Below, piece by piece: positions 4,990 to 12,383 of a stretch of 13,061 bases of DNA. The notes below the pieces were generated by a model. The model saw nothing but the letters and a program-made list of their open reading frames with translations, did not search any database and had not been told where the DNA came from. The translations under genes and the position numbers were made by a program. The stretch's first letter is position 1, and the number at the start of each line of letters is the position of its first letter. The DNA is from Veillonellaceae bacterium UBA5809 (lineage in GTDB: Bacteria > Bacillota > Negativicutes > Veillonellales > Dialisteraceae). The stretch covers positions 1-13,061 of the forward strand of contig DIDD01000051.1 in the NCBI GenBank assembly GCA_002417965.1, given 5' to 3'.

Positions 4990-7900
4990 TCACTTTCCAG
5001 TCCTTCCGGAAACCGGTTCCCCTCTCTGACGCCGGAATTCAACACACCCCGTACCCAGGAGGCCCTGCAGTTCCCTTTCCGCTTCCGGGGAAGGCGATAA
5101 ATAAAATTCCTGATTCATGGGGATTTTTTCCCTGATTCTCTGTATATGGAGTATCACAGGAACCGTGCCGTGAAAGTTTTTTAAAACACCGGCCAGCTTT
5201 GTGCTGACAGCTCCCGATTCATGGGACGGATCAATATACAGATGGACTTCACAGACAGAATCTCCGGTTCCCGATTCCTCCAGCAGGCATATATCATCAG
5301 CCAGAATCTTGACCTCTCTTTCATTGGACTGCACGCGGCCTCTGAGAACAACCGCGGCATCGTCCCGGAGCACGGGCCTGACCCGCTCCCAGACAGAAGG
5401 GAAAACAACAGCTTCCACAGAACCGCTGAAATCTTCCACAGTGACATATCCCATGGGGGCTCCCTTCCTGGTCATGGTGCTTCTGATCCTGACCGCCATT
5501 CCGCCGACAGCAGCCTGCTTTCCGTCATACCGCGCTCCTTCCCGGATAATATCATAAATGGGAGTATATGACTCCAGTGCCTTTCTGTACCGGTCAAGAG
5601 GATGACCGCTTACATAAAACCCGAGCAGTTCTTTTTCAGAAGCAATTTTCTCCTCTGCTTTCATATCCGGCATATCCGGATAGGAAAGGCTCTGGGGCGC
5701 TGCCTCTCCGAAAAGACTGAGCTGCCCCGACTCCCTGTCCGACCGGGCCGAAGCCGCCTCGGACAGGGCCTGGGGAAGCACTTCCAGCAGCTGGTTTCTG
5801 TTATAGCCAAATCCGTCCATGGCGCCGCACCGGATCAGGCTTTCACAGGCCCTGCTGTTTACACTTCTCGTATTGACACGGGAAAGAAAGTCGGGCAGTG
5901 AAACAAAAGGACCTTTTCCGCGGCCTTCAATGATTGATTCCACCGCACTCTCCCCCACATTTTGAATCGCAGCCAGTCCGAACAGAATGGTATCGCCTTC
6001 TGTAGAAAAGCGCGCTTCACTGCGGTTGATATGAGGCGCCGCAATGGTCACGCCGTGCTGACGGCAGTCTGCAATATACCGTGTTACTTTATCTCTGTCA
6101 CTGTCATAACAGCTCATCATGGAGGCCATAAATTCAGGACGGTAATGGGCCTTCAAATAAGCCGTCTGCCAGGCAATCCATCCGTAGCAGACACTGTGTG
6201 ATTTATTAAATCCATACCCGGCGAAATGAACCATCAGCTCAAATACGCGGACAGCCGTGCTTTTATCCACGCCGTTTTTCAGAGCTCCGTTCAGAAACAG
6301 CTCTTCCTGCCCCTTCAGCACCTCCGGGTCTTTATGGCCCATGGCTCTCCGGAGAAGATCAGCCTGTCCCAGAGTGAACCCGCCCATAACAGATGCAATC
6401 TGCATAACCTGTTCCTGATAGAGAATAACCCCGTATGTCTCCTTCAAAATCGGTTCCAGCACAGGATGGGGGTAGGCCACGGGAATTTTCCCGTGCTTTC
6501 TGTTAATGAAATCCTCAGCCATGCCGCTGCCCAGAGGACCCGGCCTGTAGAGGGCCACCATGGGAATCAGATCCTCAAAACAGTCCGGCTCCAGCTGCAT
6601 CAGCAGTTTGGTAAAACCGGAAGATTCGGACTGGAAAACACCTACAGTATCGCCTTCGCACAACATGCGGCATGTCATTTCATCACGGCTGGGCAGATGA
6701 TGGATATCCACATCCTCCCCCCGGTTCTTTTTAATCATCTCCAGCGCATCCTGAATGACCGTTAAATTCCGAAGACCCAGCAGATCCATTTTCAGGAGCC
6801 CCAGTTCCTCATCCTGATCCTTTTCATACTGCGTCTGAAGAAATCCGTCCTGTGTCAGCTGGATCGGCACAAAATCATCTACGGGAGAACCGCAGATGAC
6901 CACACCGGCCGCATGGGTCCCTGCCTGACGGGAAAGGCCTTCCAGCCGGAGACAGTGATCCAGCAGTGTATGGATACGGTCATCGGTTTCATAAAGAGTA
7001 CGGAACTCCCTGGACGCCTCCATCGTTCCCTTCAGCGTGACGCCCGGACCTCCGGGAATCATTTTAGCAATCCTGTCTACCTCACTGAGCGGCAGATTCA
7101 TGACACGGCCCACATCCCTGATGACCGCCCTGGCCGCCAATGTTCCGAATGTAATAATCTGGGCAACATGGTCTTCCCCGTACTTGCGGGCGAGATAAGC
7201 GATCACTTCAGGCCGTCTCCGGTAGCAGAGATCCGTGTCAATATCGGGCATGGAAACGCGCTCCGGATTCAGAAATCTCTCGAAAAGCAGATCAAACCGC
7301 AGCGGATCCAGTTCTGTAATATCCAGCAGATACGACACGATGCTTCCGGCAGCGCTCCCCCTCCCGGGACCAATGGCGATTCCGTTGGACTTTGCATAAT
7401 GAATGAAATCCATGACAATCAAAAAATAGTCAGAAAATCCCATTTTATCTATGACACCCAGCTCATATTCCAGCCGGTCGCGCACCTCCTTCGTGACCGG
7501 CTGGTACCGCAGGGGAAGAGCCTTTTCACAAAGTTCCCGGAGATAAGAACGGGCCGTATATCCATCCGGAACAGGAAACGAAGGCAGACGGTGGACACCA
7601 AATTCAAACGTGACCTGACAACGTTCCGCAATGCGGGCTGTATTTTCAATGGCTCCTGGAAAACGTCCCAGGAGCGCCTCCATTTCCGGGCCGCTTTTAC
7701 AATAAAATTCATCATTTTGAAACCGGAAATGATTGGGGTTGTCCAGTGTCTGACCCGTGGAAATGCAGAGCTTGATCTCCTGGCTGCGTGCATCCTCCCG
7801 GCGTACATAATGAAAATCATTCGTTGCCACCAGACCGACTCCGCACTCCTGCGCCAGCTCTGCCAGAGCAGGCCGGACCGCGGCTTCCTCAGGAAGGCCG

Positions 7901-8433
7901 TGATTCTGCAGCTCCAGAAAATAATTGTCCTTCCCAAAAGTATCCCTGTAAAATGCAGCAATCCGGCCGGCCTTTTCACGGTCTCCGGCCAGCAGCGCCT
8001 GGGGCACCTCGCCGGCTACACAGGCGGACAGTGCAATCAGCCCCTTGGAATAACGGCGCAGCAGATCATGGTCAGTTCTCGGTTTCCGGTAAAATCCTTC
8101 TGTCCATCCTTTTGAACAGATTTTAACCAGATTCCTGTATCCCTCATTATTTTCTGCCAGAAGAATCAGATGATAGAGTTTTTCCTTTCCTTCTACCTTT
8201 CTGTCAAAGCGGCTCCCCTCCGTCACATAGACTTCACACCCGATCACCGGATGGATTCCCTGACGGAGACATTCTTTATACAGATAAACCGCACCGTGCA
8301 TAACACCGTGATCTGTAATGGCCAGCGATGTCTGACCCAGTTCCTTCACATAGGAAACGAGATCAGGTATGCGGCTGATTCCGTCAAAAAGGCTGTATTC
8401 CGTATGAGTATGCAAATGTACAAAAGGATCCAT
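4990..8433 (-). CDS. dnaE: DNA polymerase III alpha subunit
   Basis: At 1147 residues this is a full-length DnaE, the catalytic subunit of the replicative polymerase. The N-terminal PHP domain is intact (VHLHTHTEYSLFDG at 5-18, ITDHGVMHG near 40, VATNDFHYVRREDA near 202). The polymerase core has GPGRGSAAGS (355-364), PDIDTD with catalytic Asp397 and Asp399 (numbering equivalent to Asp401/Asp403 of E. coli), and the third aspartate Asp550 in KMDLLGLRNL. Downstream come the helix-hairpin-helix and OB-fold regions (YDGKQAAVGGMAVRIRS near 960-975, GYVTVEDFSGSVEAVVFP after it). It is the DnaE rather than the PolC type, since no exonuclease domain is inserted. The ATG at 8431-8433 has GGGAGAG just upstream and places the PHP motif at the usual position; a longer in-frame start at 8502 lies in the preceding terminator. 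No clear terminator follows, so some read-through toward etfB is possible. Confidence 0.97.
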   Translation of the reverse strand: MDPFVHLHTHTEYSLFDGISRIPDLVSYVKELGQTSLAITDHGVMHGAVYLYKECLRQGIHPVIGCEVYVTEGSRFDRKVEGKEKLYHLILLAENNEGYRNLVKICSKGWTEGFYRKPRTDHDLLRRYSKGLIALSACVAGEVPQALLAGDREKAGRIAAFYRDTFGKDNYFLELQNHGLPEEAAVRPALAELAQECGVGLVATNDFHYVRREDARSQEIKLCISTGQTLDNPNHFRFQNDEFYCKSGPEMEALLGRFPGAIENTARIAERCQVTFEFGVHRLPSFPVPDGYTARSYLRELCEKALPLRYQPVTKEVRDRLEYELGVIDKMGFSDYFLIVMDFIHYAKSNGIAIGPGRGSAAGSIVSYLLDITELDPLRFDLLFERFLNPERVSMPDIDTDLCYRRRPEVIAYLARKYGEDHVAQIITFGTLAARAVIRDVGRVMNLPLSEVDRIAKMIPGGPGVTLKGTMEASREFRTLYETDDRIHTLLDHCLRLEGLSRQAGTHAAGVVICGSPVDDFVPIQLTQDGFLQTQYEKDQDEELGLLKMDLLGLRNLTVIQDALEMIKKNRGEDVDIHHLPSRDEMTCRMLCEGDTVGVFQSESSGFTKLLMQLEPDCFEDLIPMVALYRPGPLGSGMAEDFINRKHGKIPVAYPHPVLEPILKETYGVILYQEQVMQIASVMGGFTLGQADLLRRAMGHKDPEVLKGQEELFLNGALKNGVDKSTAVRVFELMVHFAGYGFNKSHSVCYGWIAWQTAYLKAHYRPEFMASMMSCYDSDRDKVTRYIADCRQHGVTIAAPHINRSEARFSTEGDTILFGLAAIQNVGESAVESIIEGRGKGPFVSLPDFLSRVNTRSVNSRACESLIRCGAMDGFGYNRNQLLEVLPQALSEAASARSDRESGQLSLFGEAAPQSLSYPDMPDMKAEEKIASEKELLGFYVSGHPLDRYRKALESYTPIYDIIREGARYDGKQAAVGGMAVRIRSTMTRKGAPMGYVTVEDFSGSVEAVVFPSVWERVRPVLRDDAAVVLRGRVQSNEREVKILADDICLLEESGTGDSVCEVHLYIDPSHESGAVSTKLAGVLKNFHGTVPVILHIQRIREKIPMNQEFYLSPSPEAERELQGLLGTGCVEFRRQRGEPVSGRTGK

Positions 8434-8489
8434 AATCTCTCCCGTCCGTGAATCAGTCAGCCGCAGGGCTGCTGCGAATCCGAAATGAC

Positions 8490-8522
8490 ATAAAGAAAAC
8501 ACACGGCTTTCTGCCGTGTGTT
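8490..8522 (-). terminator. Intrinsic terminator after the 59-residue protein gene
   Basis: A perfect 10-bp stem joins 8498-8507 with 8513-8522 around a 5-base loop. On the minus strand TTCTTTA follows the last stem base pairs, so the T-run is TTTTCTTT. It separates the CydB-like unit from dnaE. In the remaining stretch to the dnaE start (8434-8490) I see one short hairpin, CAGCC/GGCTG at 8458-8471, but no clear promoter. Confidence 0.75.
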
Positions 8523-8541
8523 CCTGCCGGCAGAAAGAAGC

Positions 8542-8721
8542 CTACCGGTCCGGCTTCTCTGTCCCTTCGGGAATATTGCTTTTTCCCTTCACCACAGCAC
8601 CGTTCTTCTCGGCCTCCTGCCTGTCCTCTTCTGAAAGATGTTCGCCGTCCAGAACGATGGTGGCACCCATGCGGTTAAGCAGTTCATCAATCGTATGCTG
8701 CGTTTTAAACAATTCTCCCAT
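8542..8721 (-). CDS. Unrecognised 59-residue soluble protein, coupled to the CydB-like gene
   Basis: ATG at 8719-8721 has AGGAGG 7 bp upstream, and the frame runs to TAG at 8542-8544, giving 59 residues: it begins MGELFKTQHTIDELLNRMG and ends in a polar, charged tail with NIPEGTEKPDR. There is no signal peptide or membrane helix, so it is not a CydX/CydS-type subunit. Composition suggests a short amphipathic helix (about residues 8-18) followed by ATIVLDG and an acidic helix SEEDRQEAEK. The ribosome binding site directly follows and partly overlaps the stop of the CydB-like gene, 12 bp away, and a terminator follows, so the two genes make one transcript. I do not recognise the family. The strong ribosome binding site and position make it a likely real gene. 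Confidence 0.75.
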   Translation of the reverse strand: MGELFKTQHTIDELLNRMGATIVLDGEHLSEEDRQEAEKNGAVVKGKSNIPEGTEKPDR

Positions 8722-8733
8722 AATGAAGCCTCC

Positions 8734-9681
8734 TCATATATGATCCTTCCATTCATAAACGACCCGTTTCCGCAGCTGCCGCCACACAAAAGAAGCAGCT
8801 GTCCACACCAGTGCAGTGCCCAGCAGAAAGGCCCCCGGCGTATGATCCATAGAATCACGGAGCACTTGTACATCCGGTTCATAAATCTGGGGAATCATAG
8901 TGACATAAGCAGAAAAATAAATAAATACGGCAAAGAAAGAAGCGGCATATCCCGCTGCCAGTCCCGATGAAGTTTTTCTTTTGCGCACCAGCACAAAAGA
9001 AAGGGTAAAGAAGATGGCCGTAGCCACCAGACACATCCAAAAATAAGCCGATCCCCATTCACTTCCCAGATCCATTCTCATGAGCAGCGCAAAAATCAGA
9101 TAAATGGCTACCCCCGCACAGCTGGAAACCAGAAAGGCGGCGCGGCACCGCTCACCCAGCGGATTAGATGCCTTGACAGCCCCGTACAGAGTTCCGATCT
9201 GAAAACAGGCCAGTACAGCCCAGCCTCCTCCTGCTGCGCCTGCCGCTGACAGAATCTGTCCGTCAGGACGTACCAGCACAGTGCCGATCATTCCCATCAG
9301 AAACATTCCGCCCAGGGAAAGTACGGCCAGCAGCCTGAAAAACCACACCCTGTCCAGCCGTTCCGGAAGCAAGGCCCCCGCCATCCGGAGAACCGCACCT
9401 GCCGCCACAATGAAAGAAGCCGCTCCATACCACAAAGCATCTGTGCCCTGCTTCATTTCAGGAAAAACAGTCACCATCATAAACAGCGCCATAAAAAACC
9501 ACAGCTCATTCCCGTCAAGGGCGGGCCGCATCAGGCGCAGCACCGTCTGCCTTTCCTCCCTGGTCCGGGCCGCCCAGATTCCGGCCATACAAAGTCCCCA
9601 GTCAGCTGCCTCCAAAATTAAATAAAGCCCGAAAAAGCAGGCAGGAAGCAGAACACTGCCCACACTTGCGGTTTGATCCAT
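8734..9681 (-). CDS. cydB: Cytochrome bd oxidase subunit II (CydB)-like membrane protein, no CydA nearby
   Basis: The 315-residue protein has eight or nine hydrophobic segments and the sequence signature of cytochrome bd subunit II: LILEAADWG at 21-29 (family LEGFDFG), a charged loop with REERQTVLRLMRP, then LDGNELWF at 55-62 (family WDGNEVWL, with Leu for the first Trp), GVLxRG-like helix near 90-104, GTLYGAVKASNPLGERCR at 163-180, and a penultimate helix ending in MIPQIYEPD (family PxxxPSS). It is shorter than usual CydB (about 330-380). In the oxidase, CydA carries the haems and quinol site while CydB is structural; here no cydA, cydC or cydD is adjacent. It may pair with a distant CydA, or be a divergent relative with another role. 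ATG at 9679-9681 has GGAGGG 5 bp upstream. The only downstream partner is the 59-residue protein. Confidence 0.82.
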   Translation of the reverse strand: MDQTASVGSVLLPACFFGLYLILEAADWGLCMAGIWAARTREERQTVLRLMRPALDGNELWFFMALFMMVTVFPEMKQGTDALWYGAASFIVAAGAVLRMAGALLPERLDRVWFFRLLAVLSLGGMFLMGMIGTVLVRPDGQILSAAGAAGGGWAVLACFQIGTLYGAVKASNPLGERCRAAFLVSSCAGVAIYLIFALLMRMDLGSEWGSAYFWMCLVATAIFFTLSFVLVRKRKTSSGLAAGYAASFFAVFIYFSAYVTMIPQIYEPDVQVLRDSMDHTPGAFLLGTALVWTAASFVWRQLRKRVVYEWKDHI

Positions 9682-9712
9682 AAAATCCCTCCATCTGTCA
9701 ATGGTATATTCT

Positions 9713-9730
9713 TTATATCAAATTATATCA
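9713..9730. repeat. Tandem TTATATCA repeat in the cydB-like promoter
   Basis: TTATATCA occurs at 9713-9720 and 9723-9730, a perfect 8-base repeat with a 10-bp period (minus strand TGATATAATTTGATATAA). The upstream copy on the minus strand contains the likely -10 box. It could be two overlapping -10 elements or an operator bound on one helical face. Confidence 0.4.
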
Positions 9731-9750
9731 CAAAAGAAGAGCTCCGGGAA
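9722..9750 (-). promoter_or_regulatory. Possible promoter of the CydB-like operon
   Basis: On the minus strand a perfect TATAAT (9722-9727) is preceded by TGA, an extended -10. At 17 bp spacing the -35 position reads TTCCCG, a poor match. The element lies 41 bp upstream of the ATG, just past the trp terminator, which is where a new transcript should start. Confidence 0.5.
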
Positions 9751-9799
9751 AAACAGAAAGAGGGGAGAACTGTTCCGGTTCTCCCCTCTTTCTGTTTTT
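9749..9799. terminator. Strong terminator of the trp operon
   Basis: A perfect 22-bp stem joins 9749-9770 to 9778-9799 around a 7-base loop. The arms include a run of A and a run of T at their outer ends, and a GAGGGGAG core, so U-tracts are present on both strands' transcripts. It begins about 10 bp after trpA ends and is the longest perfect stem in the window. Nothing on the plus strand leads into it, so its main job should be ending trpCFBA. Confidence 0.93.
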
Positions 9800-9809
9800 T
9801 ACCGTTTCA

Positions 9810-10580
9810 TCAGCGTACAGCTTTTTTCATCTTTTTGATATAATCCGAGAGCTCATCATCCACCGACTTTCCATGGCGGGCAATGATGTCCACAACGGCG
9901 CTTCCCGTAATCACCCCGTCAGCCTCGGAGGCAAAAAGAGCTGCCTGCTCCTCCGTATGAATTCCGAACCCCACGGCGGCAGGCACATTGGATACCTGCC
10001 GGATCTGCCGCAGTGTCTCTTTCAGATCGCCCTGCATCCCGTCCCGCATGCCTGTGACTCCCATAGAGGAAACCACATAAATAAAACCGGATGCCGCCCG
10101 GGCAATACGCTGGATTCTCTCTTTCGATGTAGGCGCTACGAGCTGGATCATATCCACTCCGCACCGGTCGGCATAAGGCCTTACATCCCCCTGCTCCTCA
10201 AAAGGAAGATCAGGAATAATGACTCCGTCAGCGCCTGCTTTCCTGCAGTCCTCAAAAAACCGCTCAGCCCCATATACAAAAATGGGGTTGAAATACGTGA
10301 GAAGCACCAGAGGAATATCACTTGTCTTCCGGATCTCCTGCACCTCATCCAGCACAGACTTTAAATTAATTCCCCCTGCCAGCGCTCTCTGATCGGCTGC
10401 CATAATGACAGGACCGTCAGCCACAGGATCAGAAAAAGGAACTCCGATTTCTATCAGATCGGCGCCGGCCTTCTCCATGGCAAGGACAAAACGGACGCTG
10501 TCCTCCGGTGTAGGATCCCCTGCCGTTAAAAAGGCAATCAGTGCCTTACCGTCTGCAAATGCATTCTTTATACGGCTCAT
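9810..10580 (-). CDS. trpA: Tryptophan synthase alpha subunit
   Basis: This 256-residue cytosolic TIM-barrel protein cleaves indole-3-glycerol phosphate to indole and glyceraldehyde 3-phosphate and passes the indole through a tunnel to TrpB. The start MSRIKNAFADGKALIAFLTAGDP is typical. Both catalytic acids are present: Glu44 in ADLIEIGVPFSDP and Asp55 in PVADGP. The phosphate-binding end of the barrel is seen in VGFGIHTEEQA and DGVITGSAVV. ATG at 10578-10580 is chosen because AAGGGGG lies 8 bp upstream; an upstream in-frame start would overlap trpB by 35 bases with no site. The gene follows trpB by 13 bp and is the last of the operon. Confidence 0.97.
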   Translation of the reverse strand: MSRIKNAFADGKALIAFLTAGDPTPEDSVRFVLAMEKAGADLIEIGVPFSDPVADGPVIMAADQRALAGGINLKSVLDEVQEIRKTSDIPLVLLTYFNPIFVYGAERFFEDCRKAGADGVIIPDLPFEEQGDVRPYADRCGVDMIQLVAPTSKERIQRIARAASGFIYVVSSMGVTGMRDGMQGDLKETLRQIRQVSNVPAAVGFGIHTEEQAALFASEADGVITGSAVVDIIARHGKSVDDELSDYIKKMKKAVR

Positions 10581-10593
10581 GTCTGTTTCCCCC

Positions 10594-11778
10594 TTATTCA
10601 TGAAGATCTTTCCCGCGGTAGCGGGCAATGGCGGCTACATCCTTGTCGCCCCGTCCTGAAACGGTAATGACCATAATCTGATTTTTATCCATATGACGGG
10701 CTGCCTTCATGGCCCCTGCCACGGCATGGGCACTTTCGATGGCGCAGATAATCCCCTCCGTACGTGCCAGATACTCAAAAGCCGCCACCGCCTCTTCATC
10801 GGTGACCGGCACATACCGGGCTCGTCCCGTCTCTTTCAGATAGGCATGCTCAGGTCCTACGCCGGGATAATCCAGCCCTGCGGAAATTGAATATACCTCT
10901 GAAATATTGCCGCTGTCATCCTGACAGAAAAGAGACTTCATCCCGTGAAACACCCCGGGAACCCCCTTGGCCATAGTGGCTGCGTGATACAGAGTATCTA
11001 TCCCTTTTCCCGCCGCTTCGCATCCCACCAGTTCAACATCTTTGTCATCAATAAAAGGATAAAATGTCCCTATGGCATTACTGCCGCCTCCGACACAGGC
11101 AAAAACCGAATCAGGAAGGCGTCCCTCTTTTTCCAGAATCTGTTTTTTGATTTCCTCTCCGATGACACTCTGGAAATCTCTTACCATTTCAGGAAACGGT
11201 GCCGGACCCACGGCTGACCCGATCATATAATGAGTATCCGAACACCGGGCTGTCCAGTTCTGCAGTGCTGCATTGACTGCATCCTTCAATACACGTGATC
11301 CGGTGGTCACGGCATGTACCTTGGCGCCCAGGAGCTCCATACGGTACACATTGAGCGCCTGCCGTTCCGTATCAGTCTCGCCCATAAACACCTCGCACTC
11401 CATGCCGAACAGAGCCGCAATCGTTGCCGCGGCCACGCCATGCTGTCCGGCTCCGGTTTCTGCAATCAGCCTTGTCTTTCCCATCCGTCTGGCCAGCAGC
11501 GCCTGTCCGATGCAGTTATTGATTTTATGGGCGCCCGTATGATTTAAATCCTCTCTTTTCAGATAAATTTTGGGTCCGCCCAAATCCTCTGTCATTCTTT
11601 TTGCTTCATAAAGGAGTGACGGTCTGCCCGTATAATTGATACAGAGATCACGGAACTCCCGAATAAAATCAGGGTCCTTTTTATATACTTCATAAGCTTT
11701 TTCAAGCTTCTGGATTTCTCCCATAAGAATTTCGGGGATATACTGTCCGCCGAAAGATCCGAATCTGTGATTCATCAT
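10594..11778 (-). CDS. trpB: Tryptophan synthase beta subunit
   Basis: This 394-residue PLP enzyme condenses indole with L-serine to form tryptophan in complex with TrpA. The PLP lysine Lys85 is in HTGAHKINN, the catalytic Glu107 in ETGAGQHG, and the phosphate-binding loop GGGSN is at 230-234; the C-terminal VSGRGDKD is also present. It is the standard TrpB1 type, not the longer TrpB2. Two consecutive ATG codons (11776-11778 and 11773-11775) overlap the trpF stop as ATGATG; GGAGG lies 4 bp from the first and 7 bp from the second, so the second may be used, giving one residue less. The overlap implies translational coupling to trpF. Confidence 0.98.
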   Translation of the reverse strand: MMNHRFGSFGGQYIPEILMGEIQKLEKAYEVYKKDPDFIREFRDLCINYTGRPSLLYEAKRMTEDLGGPKIYLKREDLNHTGAHKINNCIGQALLARRMGKTRLIAETGAGQHGVAAATIAALFGMECEVFMGETDTERQALNVYRMELLGAKVHAVTTGSRVLKDAVNAALQNWTARCSDTHYMIGSAVGPAPFPEMVRDFQSVIGEEIKKQILEKEGRLPDSVFACVGGGSNAIGTFYPFIDDKDVELVGCEAAGKGIDTLYHAATMAKGVPGVFHGMKSLFCQDDSGNISEVYSISAGLDYPGVGPEHAYLKETGRARYVPVTDEEAVAAFEYLARTEGIICAIESAHAVAGAMKAARHMDKNQIMVITVSGRGDKDVAAIARYRGKDLHE

Positions 11779-12383
11779 AATCCCTCCGATTCCTGACGCA
11801 CCATGCGTACCAAATCCTTCATTTTCAAGAGATCCTTACGTCCTTCTGTTTCGGCGCCGCTGGAAATATCCACCCCATACGGCCCATAAGAGAGAGCCTG
11901 TCTCACATTGCCCTTCCCGATGCCCCCGGCCATAAACCAGGGTTTGCGGATCGGCGGTATCAGAGACCAGTCAAAAGCAATGCCCGTACCTCCCCGTCCG
12001 TGATCCAAAAGCAGAAAGTCCGCCTCTGTCTCCTGGGCTGATGCTATATCCCCGGAAGAAGAAACAGAAACCGCCCGGATAACGGGACATCCGGTCATGC
12101 TGCGCACCTTATGGATATAATCCTCTGTCTCCCCTCCGTGGAGCTGGACAATCTGAATAATTCCCTTTTCCGTCAGTGCCCTGATATGATCCGGATTTTC
12201 CCGGACAAACACACCGGCCGCCGGGATCAGGGGATTCAGGACCCGTCTCATATCCGCCGCTGTTCTGTCAGATACAAAATGGCGCCCCTTTTCAAAAACA
12301 AATCCCACATAATCCGGCATGGCTTCATTGGCATATAAAGCATCCCTGATGCCTGTAAGACCGCACAGCTTAATTTTGGCCAT
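11775..12383 (-). CDS. trpF: Phosphoribosylanthranilate isomerase
   Basis: This 202-residue TIM-barrel enzyme converts N-(5-phosphoribosyl)anthranilate to 1-(2-carboxyphenylamino)-1-deoxyribulose 5-phosphate. The catalytic base Cys7 is in KIKLCGLTG and the catalytic acid Asp127 in FLLLDHGRGGTG; the phosphate-binding loops FMAGGIGKGNV and GVDISSGAE near the C-terminus are present. The start at 12381-12383 overlaps the end of trpC by 14 bases and has AAGGGAA just upstream within trpC. The stop overlaps the start of trpB by four bases. TrpF and TrpC are separate proteins here, not the fused enzyme of enterobacteria. Confidence 0.96.
   Translation of the reverse strand: MAKIKLCGLTGIRDALYANEAMPDYVGFVFEKGRHFVSDRTAADMRRVLNPLIPAAGVFVRENPDHIRALTEKGIIQIVQLHGGETEDYIHKVRSMTGCPVIRAVSVSSSGDIASAQETEADFLLLDHGRGGTGIAFDWSLIPPIRKPWFMAGGIGKGNVRQALSYGPYGVDISSGAETEGRKDLLKMKDLVRMVRQESEGL

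Noticed and set aside
4982..4997. A GAAAG/CTTTC hairpin as terminator of dnaE
   Set aside because: The stem is only 5 bp, overlaps the stop and has no good T-run right after it on the minus strand.
6913..8115. A 400-codon plus-strand open frame opposite dnaE
   Set aside because: It is the antisense shadow of dnaE, whose protein motifs are complete; the frame has no ribosome binding site and no recognisable protein features.
8524..8558. CTGCCGGCAG palindrome and the AGAAGCC/GGCTTCT stem beside the 59-residue gene
   Set aside because: Short inverted repeats overlapping the end of the small gene; the true terminator with a T-run lies further on, and no separate role can be shown.
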